Source: Ariolimax columbianus (taxonomy: Eukaryota > Mollusca > Gastropoda > Stylommatophora > Arionidae). Taken from it: a stretch of DNA of 64,000 bases. Position numbers and translations under genes: made by a program. The stretch's first letter is position 1. Each line of letters starts with the position of its first letter. The stretch spans positions 25,518,063-25,582,062 of the forward strand of contig JAVGWX010000018.1 of the NCBI GenBank assembly GCA_036924085.1. The letters are read 5' to 3'. Shown piece by piece: positions 33,896-44,887 of this stretch. The notes under the pieces were generated by a model. The model saw only the letters and a program-made list of their open reading frames with translations. It was not told the origin of the DNA and ran no database searches.

Positions 33896-34140
33896 CTAAC
33901 TCAAGTATGAGTGGCATTAGCAGCAACAACAAATAAATAAGTTATCTACAATATAAGACAGAAAATACATGTGTCCGTTTGTCCGTCTTGCTAAAAACGC
34001 AGTAACTGTAAGCTCTAGCGGTGTGAAATTATCAGAGATCATTCTTTCAAGCAGTTCTAGGTCAATGCAACTATTTTCAGCTCTACGAGTTGTTCCCTTC
34101 CCGAGTTATTTAACATTTAAATCCTGCAAAGGTGCATGAC

Positions 34141-34542
34141 ATTATTTGGACAACTAGGAACATCAAAAGCGAGGAACAACGTGAGGAACATCACGGAAAT
34201 ACCAGGCTAGGTACAAACAGATACACACACGCATCCAAGCACTGGTTTATGCGTCTTAATATCGCCCAAATTGACTGCGGTCTGGGTCGGAATAGGCGCG
34301 CCTCCGCCAGTAGAAACTAGTGAGGCAAACACATAACGAAAGGATAATTAGAAGCGAGGAACAACGGGAGGAACATCACGGAAACACCAGGTTAGGTACA
34401 AACAGATACACACACGCATCCAAGCACTGGTTTATGCGTCTTAATATCGCCCAAATTGACTACGGTCTGGGGTGGAATAGGCGCGCCTCCGTCAGTAGAA
34501 ACTAGTGAGGCAAACACATAAAATAAAAAAAATGTAAAAAAA
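34141..34542 (+). mobile_element. R190 retroposon, tandem dimer with poly-A tail and TSD
   Basis: Two copies of a 185-bp unit follow one another (gaggaacaac at 34171 and 34356). Both carry acacgcatccaagcactggt and gcgcgcctccg. The second ends in an A-rich tail (34520-34542). The whole dimer is flanked by aaaggtgcatgac at 34128-34140 and 34543-34555, so it moved or arose as one inserted unit. Confidence 0.85.
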
Positions 34543-34555
34543 AAAGGTGCATGAC

Positions 34556-34797
34556 AGCAAGATTAGCCTTGCTAGCCCTTGTACAACCCTCTTTAGTTAC
34601 CTTTTAAAACATGCTTGAATGGACTCAACCGTATCATTTTACTCAAATATAGCATAGTGCATCCAATATCCTTGATATCCACTCAGGAAGCCTGTACCAT
34701 AGCATTAATGTGTTTTTACAGTGTTAGTTTCTGTATTTTTTTGTTTTTTTGTTTAGGTTGCCAGTGCCACACACAACCTTGCTTAGACACCTTGTAC
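34556..34797. repeat. Degenerate long-period repeat, left part
   Basis: The text caggaagcctgtaccatag and ttaggttgccagtgccacac recurs in altered form at 35535-35600. The right-hand relatives lie beyond the LINE insertion at 34798-35450. Confidence 0.55.
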
Positions 34798-35450
34798 TTC
34801 TTCTTCTTCTTCTTATTTGTTCGCAGTCAGACAGTAACCATTATTTTTTCGAAAAAAGCGGCGGTCATCCTGAGGCTGTCGCCGCTGCCATAGAGCTTGT
34901 CTTGCAGTTCCACTGGTGATGGCCACATCTGCTCTCTCTGATCCTCGTATGTCGGGCAGTTCTGCAGCAGATGTTCAGCGGTCATTTTACCGGTACCGCA
35001 CGGGCATTCGTCGGTACACCCTATCTTCAATTTGTTGAATAGCTGGTACCTCAGTCTATTGTGGCCAGTGCGAAGTCTGAAGACAACGACCTGCTCTCTT
35101 CGGTTCAACTGGTAATAGGCATCGTTTTTGGTGTAACCAGTATGTTCGGTTTGCCATTTGGTCATGTATCTGGCTTTGATAAGCCGTTTTGACTCTTCGT
35201 AAGTCATACTAGTATCTGTTTGTGGTAGTCTTGCACCTTCTTTTGCCAGTCTGTCTGCCTCCTCGTTGCCTTGGATGTTGCAGTGTGATGGGAACCACTG
35301 TACCACTACCCTTTTTGGTGCGGACTGCTGGCACAGTTTGCAGAGTGCTGCTCTTAGGTCATTAAGCTCAGTGTTTTTCTGGCTTTTTAGCGCTGTGACT
35401 ACGGCGAGAGCATCTGTAAGCAGGACTGTATGGCTTTCATTTTCTTTATG
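34798..35450 (-). mobile_element. RT/RNase H LINE, 5' truncated copy 2 with 13-bp TSD
   Basis: The open minus-strand frame covers the end of RNase H (VVVQWFPSHCNIQGNEEADR) and the terminal cysteine motif (TDECPCGTGKMTAEHLLQNC) down to a stop at 34827. The 3' (GAA)n tail is at 34798-34816. The TSD is agacaccttgtac at 34785-34797 and 35451-35463. It is very similar to 56061-57988. Confidence 0.95.
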
Positions 35451-35463
35451 AGACACCTTGTAC

Positions 35464-35880
35464 AATATGCTTTCAGTGATTCGTCATCCATGCCACATTG
35501 CTCCAATAGAAACATGTACACCCACTGCAGTAGCTATTCTTTCAGGAAGCCTGTACCCATACTTTGTTTAGGTTGCCATGCACAACCTTCATTAGATACC
35601 TTTTACAGGATACAGTGATCCTATTCTTCCAGCCTCTATAATGGATCCTAGGATGCAAAGAGAGGATAAATGCAAGGTTACAAGTGGACATACGCTCTGT
35701 TCCCTTTGAGATTGTGTCACCATGATCAAAAGTTTCCAACTCTGAGTTGGGTGACAAAGTATGCTTGTTTGAAGGCAGTCTGCAATGTCCCCATGATCGA
35801 CAGCTTTCAATTCTGAATTATTGAGACAAAGAATATTCGCTTGAAGATAGTCTGTATGTAAAGTGAAATTCTAAGAATTC
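35464..35880. repeat. Degenerate long-period repeat, right part
   Basis: It is related to 34556-34797 (caggaagcctgtacc, ttaggttgccatgcacaacc). A further pair of diverged units of about 90 bp holds caatgtccccatgatcgaca and similar text at 35700-35840. No coding frame can be trusted. Confidence 0.5.
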
Positions 35881-36204
35881 CTACCACGTATGCTGTTAAA
35901 GGTGATTAAGAAATCTCAAAATCTCATGCAAGGGGTTGGTGGCAACCACACCATGTATAATAAATTACTGCAGAAACCACGACAAATAAGGAGAATCATC
36001 ACAGCTAGTAAAATATATATAAACAGAGTAATAACAAAAGGTCTATCTACATATATTTCTGATAGTTTGTATATTTGTGTGTGTATATATATATATATAT
36101 GTTTATCAGAAGACTCCATAGCTTACCAACAGAACAAAACATCAAGCTGATTTTCACTGAACATTCTATGGCCAGTTACTAGATTGGATGCGTACAGCTT
36201 CTAG
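35881..36204. other. AT-rich sequence with a (TA)n microsatellite
   Basis: The text gtgtgtatatatatatatat is at about 36077-36099. No gene was seen. Confidence 0.6.
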
Positions 36205-36290
36205 AGCAAGATGATGTAATTGGAACTGGTTGTATACAGACTCTGCAGAGACTTCTAAACCAGTATAAAGACGTTAAGTTAAGTTATAAC
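36205..36290 (+). mobile_element. CR1 3'-end stub
   Basis: On the plus strand the text ggttgtatacagactctgca is followed by aaaccagtataaagacgtta and agttaagtta, the same terminal segment and (TTAAG)-type tail seen in the CR1 copies at 595 and 10664. The insertion is severely 5' truncated. Confidence 0.85.
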
Positions 36291-37334
36291 TTATTTAATC
36301 TTTACAAGGCATTTGGTTTTCCGACGTGCCTTATAAAAAATATGTTTCCCTATGGACGACACTGTGCGAAACAAAATGACAGCAACCAGTAATATTGTGT
36401 ATAAACATCCAGGTTAGCGCCAGGGAAACGGCTGAACATGCGTATTTGAATGTAAATAGACATCACTTCCTTTTTGTCCATTTTTCAAATCAGAGATGTG
36501 CTTGTGCATATTTATAAAAAATGTTGAATCGATATCTGCTCTATATATTTCACTCGATTCGAAGCTTATCCCATTATTGAGAGGGATGAAGTTAAGTTGT
36601 TGCAACTGATTTTTCTCAGGTAGATCTGTTTAGTTTGTTTATGTAGATATAATAAATATGTTTGTAGTGAAACTAACAGATATGCCGACCTTGTCAAGAA
36701 CACTACTGGTGCTTTGTAGCAATTTCATGAATTAACTAAACAAGTGGCTACCCCAAAAATAAATAAGTCTAAAATGTTTGTGCTGTTTTTTAACATTTTC
36801 ACCTTCATCTTCTTGTATATCAGAAACTAACATGCACATTTCAAAAACAATAACACCAACAAGTTCTTTATTATTTAGTTTCTGCACACAATCAAATCAT
36901 TTCTATAGACCGACAAATAAAAAAGTTACAGGCTCTCAAAGTCAACAATAGTAAAAATAGTGACGTGCTGAAAAATAATACCATCGCAGATGAAATTTGC
37001 GTCAATTTCTAATGTAGGATGGCTATGGTTAAAGTTGCAATATCGTTCCTTTCATGAGTTATGGGCATATCATTATATGGTTGCATGAAAAATACTGTTT
37101 ACCTATAAATACTGACACGATGAACTGTTTGTTCTTTATACAACAGGTCCAGCGATCTGAATCAAGGAGTGAGGAGATGGAAGGGGAGTAGGTGGGCTAA
37201 GGGAAGAGATGATGAGGGCAGGTTTAGAAGTAGTAAAGATGGAGGGATGGGTGGGTTGATGGGGAAGAGTTTGATGTGGATGAGTTTGAGGATGAGAATT
37301 GATAGGCGAGGGAACGGGTTGGTTGACTTACATA
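36291..37334. other. AT-rich unassigned sequence, purine-rich end
   Basis: No motif was recognised up to about 37160. From 37160 to 37320 it is rich in gatgagg-type purine words of low complexity. Confidence 0.45.
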
Positions 37335-38600
37335 ACTCAGGTCAGGTCAGGTCATCGCATGACTGAGGAGGTCGTTGGGGCTGACATGAAGAAAATCCCA
37401 CAACCCCACGCCATCCCTCTCTGTCAGCAGCCGCTGCCTGCACCTCCTCTTGTAGAAGATTGGTCCATTCTTCTATGTTTTCCTCCCACCTCTTTTTGAG
37501 ACAAAATCTTCATCCTCTTCCTTGCACCTCTCTGTACAGGATCGTATTTGCAAGACCATTTGATCTCAAAATGTGTCCGAACCAAACGCGTTTCCATCTT
37601 TTGACAGTTGCCAAGAAGTCTTCAAAAGGCCCTATTGCTGTTATAATTCTATCTTGTATTTCCTCATTTGTAACTCGATTTTTGTACATGACATTTAGAA
37701 GTCTTTGGAAACATCTCATCTCGAAGGATTGTACTACAGATCAGCTATAATTGTCCATGTCTCACAAGCAAAGAGGAATATTGACAGGACCAATGTACGC
37801 ATTAATCTGATCTTCGTGCATACGGTTTACCATTTATCTTGCCAGATTTTGTTAAGTCATGCAAGCGTCTCTATTGTCTGTGCTATTCTGGCCAACATCT
37901 CACACTTTGATCCTTTATAACTGACAATCTAATCCAGATATTTAAAACGGTCAACCACTTCAAGTTCCTGGCCAGTAGCTTTTATCTGACTGTTGAAGTC
38001 CTTAGCATTGTTGGTCATTAATTTTGTCTTTCCAGCGTTAATCTCCATACCATAGTCAAGAGCTGTTTCTTTTAGCCTTCTGACCCATTCCCAGTTCTGC
38101 TTCTGAGCCCGCCAACTTGTCGATGACATCTACAAAACGAAGGCTGGTAATCGTTCGGTCCCCTATGTATGACAGTACCAACATGATCTCCAACTGCCTC
38201 ACTCATAATTCCCTCAAGGAATATATTGAAAAGTGTTGGGGAGAGTGTACAGCCCTGTCTCACACCGATCAATGTGCGAAACCAGTCCCCACGCCTCCCA
38301 TTCACAAGAACTGCGCTGGACGCCTTGTTTTACAGGTGTTCACAGAACTTTATAATATTTCTGTTAATTTTATACATCCTCATGGTTGCTCATCGCGTTG
38401 TGCCATACCCTATCAAATGTCTTCTTGAAATCAACAAACACACATTATTCAATTTTTACTGATGTTCCAGATATTTCTCGTTTAGCAGTCTTAAATGAAA
38501 TATCTGTGCGGTAGTGCTTCTTCCCTGTCTGAACCCTGCCTGCTCCTCAGCAATGCCCTCGACAGATTGAAACCCCAAGCGAAGAACATCATTGCTAAGA
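37335..38600 (-). pseudogene. RTE-like LINE, RT domain and C-terminus, broken
   Basis: Minus-strand pieces in order are: EEQAGFRQGRSTTAQIFHLR (about 38480-38560), NGRRGDWFRTLIGVRQGC with LSPTLFNIF (38240-38305), then LRFVDVIDKLAG (about 38115-38150) where the catalytic box should read F-A-D-D, then YGMEINAGKTKLMTNN and DRFKYLD (37929-38129), then MRCFQRLLNVMYKNRVTNEE and WFGHILRSNGL (37510-37719). A short ctgac/cctga repeat at the 3' end (about 37338-37360) may be its tail. Multiple frameshifts. Confidence 0.85.
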
Positions 38601-38969
38601 GGAGAACATCAGTACATAACTATCCTGGGCAATACAGCTAGGACTTTAGTTGCAAGTTGGACATGAAAAAAGGAAGGCCAAATGTAGTGGTTCTATGATA
38701 TTAATTCCCATACATCTTTCATTCATACTGCAAAGCAAATTGATTACCTGGAAAGACCAGAATCAATTCCACAGTGAATATTATAACTCTTCTAGTTCAT
38801 TTGTCATTCCCATTGGAGTACAGGGCCACCTATACAATTGGCATCCTGTCAGACATCTGCTGGTATCTGCAGTGATTTGTTTCAGGTGTTGAGGTTGCTA
38901 ATCCCGTGAACAAATTGAGAACAACAAACTAACTCCAACTTGGCAAATGATACTTTCATAAGTACTTTT
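38601..38969. other. Unassigned sequence
   Basis: No motif was recognised. Confidence 0.4.
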
Positions 38970-39335
38970 GGGGAGGATGACTAACGTCTGGTCAGGCACA
39001 ACAGACATATTTGTCAAGGTCAGGAAAAATATACTGGCCAGGGACTCCCACCTCGACTTCCACGGCCCTCCCTGGAAATGGACTGTTCCTCTTAGCAGTC
39101 TGGCTAATGAGATAGGGGATCAACGTGATCCCCATAGTGCTGAGCAGCTCGCAGATGAAGCCAAGCATAGTACAACAGCCTGGAGGACCCTGGTCCACCT
39201 CCATCAGCATGTTCGGGAAGTGAGGAAAGCTACTACAACCTGCCCCTAAACGTCCTTTTCAAGGCGCACAAAAGAGTAAACCTACTCATTGCTGCCATTC
39301 ACAACAACAAGATTAGTATTTTAACCCTGTCACAG
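38970..39335 (+). mobile_element. R340 retroposon copy
   Basis: It contains acgtctggtcaggcacaaca, gatgaagccaagcatag, ggtccacctccatcagcatg and ttttcaaggcgcacaaaaga in family order, with a caacaacaa tail. No convincing TSD was found, only a weak agtacttttg/agtattttaa pair. Confidence 0.8.
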
Positions 39336-39484
39336 TCAAAGATGACAATTATAATGCTCAACAAGTACAACCAAAACAATAAAAAAGGTTCCAGTGTTTA
39401 TTTACTGAAACAATAACACAAGAACAGTCAGCAGTCCCACAAACTCTGGCTCTCATCAAAAACAATTTCCTCATTGCTAAAATC

Positions 39485-39905
39485 CACTGGAGGAATTTAT
39501 TGAGAGAATAAGAGTAAATTGTTGAGAATAAAAGTTGATTGTTGAGAATAAATATTATTACTGAGAATAGAAATTGATTGCTGAGAACATTGGTTACCTG
39601 CTAAGAAAAAAAATCGATTGTTGAGAATAAAGATTGATTTTTGAGAATAAAGATTGATTGTTGAAAATATAGGTTCATTGTTGACAATATAGGTTCATTG
39701 TTGAGAATTAAGATTGATTGCGGAGAATAAAGCTTGATTGCTGAGAATAAAAATTGATTGCTGAGAATAAAGATTGATTGCTGAGAATAAAAATTGATTG
39801 CTGAGAATAAAGCTTGATTGCTGAGAATAAAAATTGATTGCTGAGATTAAAGACTAATTGCTGAGAATAAAGATTGATTGTTGAGAATAGAAGTTGATTG
39901 TCTGA
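39485..39905. repeat. 20-bp tandem array, about 20 copies
   Basis: The unit attgattgctgagaataaag repeats with a period of exactly 20 bp and moderate divergence, especially at the left edge. Confidence 0.93.
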
Positions 39906-40444
39906 CAATTGCAGTGCAGGCTAAGTTGTAAATGTTACATCTGATTTGAAAAACCTTAAATATTAGCGAGGTTCAAACACCTGTCTTCAGATTAAAAGGT
40001 ATTCTAATGACTCAGCCATTCACTCCTCTACCCTGTTGAAATTATAACCCCATTGTCCACATTCAATCCCATATATTTAGCAGTGAGCAGTAACAGGTTT
40101 CTCAACATATGAGAGCAGATTTACCTCACAGATAAAACAGGTAGACATACTCACAATGGTTAACTATTTGGCACAATGTGTACAGCTGTACTAGAAGTAT
40201 GTACTGTGTATGTATTTATTACACAGTTGTACATTAAACAAAGAAGTCACATCAATTAGCACATTTAAAATAGCTCTTCAAAAATTAGACTTCCTATGTG
40301 ATCAGTGGTAAATATGCCTTATAGTAAGTAGCATGTCCTTTGCAGAACGTCGAACTTACAACCGCCAACCTATGTGGCTGTTGTAAGTTTCTTGGCAGGT
40401 GTGCAGTATGGTAGGCTGCTAACACTTTCCACGTGTAGAGAAGC
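39906..40444. other. Unassigned sequence
   Basis: No repeat or gene was recognised. Confidence 0.4.
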
Positions 40445-40560
40445 AATCATACCAAGAAAAAAATTCTGAACTTGCCAAACTGGAGATGTCGGGTTTCGTG
40501 CCCGGTGTTGGGATGTGAAACCGAGTGAGATTCATCTCTAGGCCATGCTGCCTTATGTAA
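40445..40560 (-). mobile_element. tRNA-like SINE relic
   Basis: The minus strand reads atggcctagagatgaatctc, followed at tRNA spacing by gggcacgaaaccc, which resemble degraded A and B boxes. Confidence 0.4.
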
Positions 40561-40599
40561 CCATTATATAAATGAAATTGTACACAAATCAACACCACA

Positions 40600-41130
40600 A
40601 GAATGCACAGAGTGCTTTGATACAGACTTCCTATTGCAGTTATCTGCAGTTGTCTCCCTATGCTTCGTACAGAATGCTACATTAGTGCTGTCTATTCTTT
40701 TGTACGAATGTGAGAGCTGGACACTTACTGCGGATATGGAAAGAAGGATACTAGCTTTTGAATATAAATGCTACAGGAAGATTGTGTGCATCTCTTATAA
40801 AGAACATAATACAAATGATTATGTGTCTGGTAAAAAAAATTGTCTGGCAGGTCAACATGAACCTCTTCTGCTAGTAGTGAAATGTTGAAAACTTACATGG
40901 TTTTGCCATGTAACGAGACAACTTCATCTGAAAAATATAATATTGCAGGGAACATTTGAAAGGAAAGGAGGCCAAAGAAAATCCTGGGTTGATAACATCA
41001 CAGGACATGATTTTTTAATATTAATTCACAGTGCAGGGTATAGAAAATTATGGAGGACTTTTGCGTGTTGATTTACCCACCATGGCACACCTACTACCTT
41101 AATGAGTTAAGGGTTTATTGATTGATTGAT
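40600..41130 (+). pseudogene. LINE RT C-terminal fragment with (TGAT)n tail
   Basis: The plus strand reads LVLSILLYECESWTLTADME, RRILAFEYKCYRKIVCISYK and, after frame breaks, GGQRKSWVDNITGHD. This is the usual post-RT region with an L-L-Y-x-C-E-S-W-T core. The 3' end has attgattgattgattg at about 41117-41132. Only the C-terminal part is present. Confidence 0.85.
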
Positions 41131-41329
41131 TGCTTGACAAACCAAAAATGGAACATGCAGAAGTAATTAGACAATTTCTTTATCTGTAATCCTGATATTC
41201 AATGTGACATATTTTGTGCCTGATGCTAGGCAGCCAAAAGCTGATTATGACAACTTCATTAAAGGAAAGTTGGCATATACCTCATGAATTATCCTTCCAT
41301 ACAATATCAGAGTGGTGGTAATGAAATTA

Positions 41330-41397
41330 CATTAACTTAACTTAACATCTTTATACTGGTTTAGAAGACTCTACAGAGTCTGCAAACAACCAGTTCC
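41330..41397 (-). mobile_element. CR1 3'-end stub
   Basis: The text ttaacttaacttaacatctt and tatactggtttagaagactc is the terminal CR1 segment in reverse. It runs directly into fam-2. Confidence 0.85.
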
Positions 41398-41515
41398 TTG
41401 GAGGATGTGGTTTAACCGATGTGCAAGTCCATCTTAATAGACTCAAACACTAGAGCTAAGTAGACCCGCAACCAGTTAGGCGCCATCTATTGCTGCTCTT
41501 AACAAACCACATGAT
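41398..41515 (+). mobile_element. fam-2 dispersed repeat, partial copy
   Basis: The text gtccatcttaatagactcaa, gtagacccgcaaccagttag and gcgccatctattgctgctct matches 47640-47750. Confidence 0.75.
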
Positions 41516-42099
41516 TAAAATTCTTCTTGTTCTGCAAAGTTCTAACCTTCAGGTGACAAATGTACGAGAAGTTCAATCACAGTCTTTTTGTTTATATTAG
41601 GGCATATGGGCCATGAAAACATAGTAAGCATCCAAGCTTCTAGTCTCGTGCAGCTCTTGAAGGCTATACACAATACACCTTGAAAATGTCTGCACTCTGA
41701 AAAAACCATCAGGACTGACTGCTAACAACTTGGGTTAAGATGAACATATATACATGATCGAAATTCTAAAAATATGAATTAGGTCAAAGATGTTTCTTTC
41801 ACAAGTACAGCAGGCATCCCTCGCACTTGCGATCAAGGTAGTCCCATAAGAGGCACTGATATGGGAAATGAAGTGTTAGAGACTTCATTGTACTAAGTTT
41901 CAGTTCTGTCTTTCTGAGGATACACAGGGATTTACTGTACATCTCTACCTTGGAAAAAAAAGTTATATTTAGCTAACCAAACAGCATTAAAATAAATACC
42001 TCTAAAAAAAATGCACTGTAACCACCTTTTTTTCTAGAAAAAAAAACCACTGCTTAGGCCTCAACATTTTTCAAAGTTGAGGTGCCATTTCTCCTCCTT
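41516..42099. other. Unassigned, with one 65-bp satellite monomer
   Basis: At 41832-41900 the text tcaaggtagtcccata and gggaaatgaagtgttagaga is a single diverged monomer of the array at 5765-6570. The rest is unassigned. Confidence 0.6.
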
Positions 42100-42215
42100 G
42101 CTGCATTTCCTTTCTTAACAGTATGCCTGGTACCAATTTACAGCTCACTCCACTGGTGTATATTCAAACCCAGTACCTTTGACATAACAAGTGAGTGCTC
42201 TACCACTCTCACGCT
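42100..42215 (-). mobile_element. tRNA-like SINE fragment
   Basis: The minus strand reads gccagcgtgagagtggtaga and then, at tRNA spacing, ctgggtttgaatatac, like A- and B-box regions. A matching phrase actgggtttg occurs on the minus strand near 53985. No tail or TSD was defined. Confidence 0.5.
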
Positions 42216-42251
42216 GGCCCTTGGACTCTTCAATTGACACTTTACCCATGG

Positions 42252-42320
42252 ATATAAGTTAACTTAATCTCACTTCATTATACTGGTTTAGAAGACTTTA
42301 CAGAGTTCTGTTCATACCAC
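42252..42320 (-). mobile_element. CR1 3'-end stub, diverged
   Basis: The text ttaacttaatctcacttc and tatactggtttagaagactt is a degraded version of the CR1 terminus. Confidence 0.7.
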
Positions 42321-42540
42321 AACTCTGTTAGAAGCCTACAAGTTTCACTCAGTTAATAACTCCTTGCAATGCCAATGTGCATAGACACTTGGCACGTATA
42401 GATTCCAGGTTTAGAATCAAAACTTATACGACATATTTGCTGTTTAAAATAATTTCTAGCCTAATACTCCAAAATGGCATCATAGCGAGTAGATAAGTCA
42501 GTCCAGGACATCGAGGAAAAGGTGCTGGCTTTGGACAGGG

Positions 42541-42785
42541 TAGATTTTTTAAAATTTTTATTTGCTTTTTTTCTCTATTTTCCAAGGTTGCACTACGTTT
42601 TTATTTGGTGACTGTCAGCCCAGTGCATCCATTTCGGCATGCATTTTATGTACGGATCTGTTTCCTCCTGTATTTTCTAAGGGTCTGCTTCCCCAGGGTA
42701 ACGGCTAGTGCTATGATTGGGGAACAAACCCAACACCTTCGGATTATGAGCCGTATCATTTAACGACTAGCCCACGCCGCCCCCG
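42541..42785 (-). mobile_element. SINE-A, reverse copy
   Basis: It shares gtctgcttccccagggtaac and cagtgcatccatttcggcat with 1612-1880. In reverse the A-box side is near 42765-42780 and the B-box region is near 42715-42730, both somewhat degraded. A clear TSD was not found. Confidence 0.85.
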
Positions 42786-42801
42786 GATCGGGAATATAAG
42801 G

Positions 42802-43355
42802 CACAAGTTCCCAACCTTTTTCATGTTGCAACCCAATTTTAACTTTACTTTAAGCAAAGCAACCCACGACCCTGATACAATTAAAAGTCTTTCTAAATAG
42901 AGTAAAAGAAAATACATTGAAAATATATTTTTCCGTATAATATAATTCTATTTAATTTTAATTTACACCATATTTCTGGATTACTCAATCGACAACTGAT
43001 TTGGTGGCAGAAACATACGATTTTTTACTATATTTTGTGAAATTCAATTATATACAGTGATTTTTTTGTTTTCCAAAAACTGTTTATGTAAATACTCTGG
43101 GGTCCACGCGTTGATGTATGTGACTATGGGTCACTTCAGTGTATCCATTGTTAACACAAAATATTAAACTACACATATTTTTGTGGGTTATATTCGATAT
43201 TTAAAAATTATATTATTAAAACTTAATTTACTGATTAAAGATGAAAATCTGCTTTAAAATAAATATTTTTTTAGTTTACCATTACAGCCGATGATCCCAC
43301 AGAAAACTCTTCGTGACCCCATTTGGGGTCATGACTCACGGGTTAGGAACCCGTG
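42802..43355. mobile_element. hAT-like non-autonomous DNA transposon
   Basis: The left end, cacaagttcccaacctttt, and the right end, ending ggttaggaacccgtg, are imperfect inverted repeats starting with CA and ending with TG. The subterminal gcaacccacgacc and gtgaccccatttggggtcat text is typical of such elements. The 8-bp flanks are atataagg and caataagg (6 of 8 match), consistent with the 8-bp TSD of hAT elements. No transposase is encoded. Confidence 0.7.
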
Positions 43356-43363
43356 CAATAAGG

Positions 43364-43620
43364 ACACTAGTTGACATCATTACAAGACAGTCTCTGTTCT
43401 GGAATCCCCAGGGCAAGAGATGTAGAGGCAGACCAAAACACACATGGAGAAGTGAGCTCAAGAAAAGCATGAAGGAAACAAAAAGACATGAACAGAGTTC
43501 GAACAGATGATCCATGACAGCACATGCTCCACAGGCAGCTGAAAGGTTTTGATTGACAGACTGAAGACAATGATGATAAGAAGCACAAAAGTGTTACTCT
43601 TGAGTTTTCAAGCCTCTTGA
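43364..43620 (+). pseudogene. LINE C-terminal fragment
   Basis: The plus strand reads [20 protein letters not shown] followed by HTWRSELKKSMKETK, the basic C-terminal region of LINE proteins, then HMLHRQLKGFD in a shifted frame. No RT motif is present. Confidence 0.75.
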
Positions 43621-43767
43621 CCATGATAAGAATTAACGTCAAGTGGCAATGACATTAAGCTTGGCAGGATCAACAATTACCATGAACAGATAAGAAACTT
43701 GAAAGTTGACAAAGACAACATCTCTCTTATCAGACAATCAATCAAAAACATTTAACTCTTTGTGGAG

Positions 43768-44102
43768 TGGAGGAAGACGTCCGGTCAGGCATAATGTACT
43801 GATCAGACTTGTTAGTCAGGGTCAGGTAAAATATACTGGCCAAGACCCTCACCTCGGCTTCCTAGTAGCCCTCCCTGGAAATGGGCTGTTGTCATGGCAG
43901 CCTGGCTAATGAGGTGAGGTGATCCCCGTAATAGTGAGCGACACGCAGATGAAGCTAAGCATAGCACAACCTCCTGGAGGATCCCGGTCCACCTTCATCA
44001 GCACGCTCGGGATGTGAGGAAAACTGCTGCAACCCACCACTTAACATCCTTTTCAGGGCGCACAAAAGAGTAACCTACTCATTGTGGGCATTCACAAACA
44101 AC
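43768..44102 (+). mobile_element. R340 retroposon with imperfect TSD
   Basis: It contains gacgtccggtcaggcataat, gatgaagctaagcatag and cttttcagggcgcacaaaag, with a tail cacaaacaaca. It is flanked by aactctttgtggag (43754-43767) and aactccctatggag (44103-44116), 11 of 14 matching. Confidence 0.85.
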
Positions 44103-44114
44103 AACTCCCTATGG

Positions 44115-44870
44115 AGCATAGATCCTCAACAAATACTTTCCAAGTCCTGTCATATGCCATCGATTCCAGCTCCCCCAATGCCTCCTGTCATATTCAGTGT
44201 TTGTCTCAACTTCCTATCTCCATGAGTGTTTAGGTCTGCTCTTACTTCTCTTGCCCTGAGGATTCCAGAATATTGACTGCCTTGTAATGTTATAAGATAG
44301 TTTCCGTAATGTGTGTCCTATCCATTATCAATGTCTTCTCTTTACGTCTAGTCCCACTGGCATCTGTCTGGTTCTTTCCCGCAGTTCTATATCAGTGACT
44401 TTATCATACCATTTTATTCCCTAAATTCAGCGCAAGCATCCATTGATGAAAGCTTGAACCTCTTTAGTTGTACTTTTCTTTGTTCCCTATGTCACAGAGC
44501 CATACAATAGGACGGACTTGACATTAGAGTAGAAGATCTCTATTTTTGTGGCGGACTTAATTTCTTTCAATTTCCACAAATTCCCTGGAGCAATAAACGT
44601 CCCTTTTGTATTCTTAATCTGATATATCTCTATCAGAACCTTTAACCTTGAATTTATTGCTACCAAGATATATGGATGAATCTACCTCTTGAATATACCT
44701 TGTCAGACAGTATAAACTGATTGTCATTTTAGGAGCTTTAATTCTCATAATCTGTGTTTTTTTCTCTCTGTACCCTCATACTTAATTTCAGGGACCATTC
44801 AGCAAGTAAGTTTATTTTATTTTGCATTTGTTTGTGAGACAGAAGCGTCAAGTCATCAACAAAATCCAGA
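44115..44870 (-). pseudogene. LINE post-RT region, decayed
   Basis: Minus-strand pieces are SSIYLGSNKFKVKGSDRDIS (about 44590-44690), in the position of the usual Y-L-G-S motif, and further down DRTWKVFVEDLCSIGSC (about 44110-44160), a typical LINE C-terminal end. Stops are frequent. The fragment at 43364-43620 carries a related C-terminus on the other strand. Confidence 0.65.
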
Positions 44871-44887
44871 CCATCAATTCCAGGCAA

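Noticed and set aside
36077..36099. (TA)n runs here and at 47425-47442 as paired functional elements
   Set aside because: They are ordinary AT microsatellites. Similar context words nearby are short and can be chance in AT-rich DNA.
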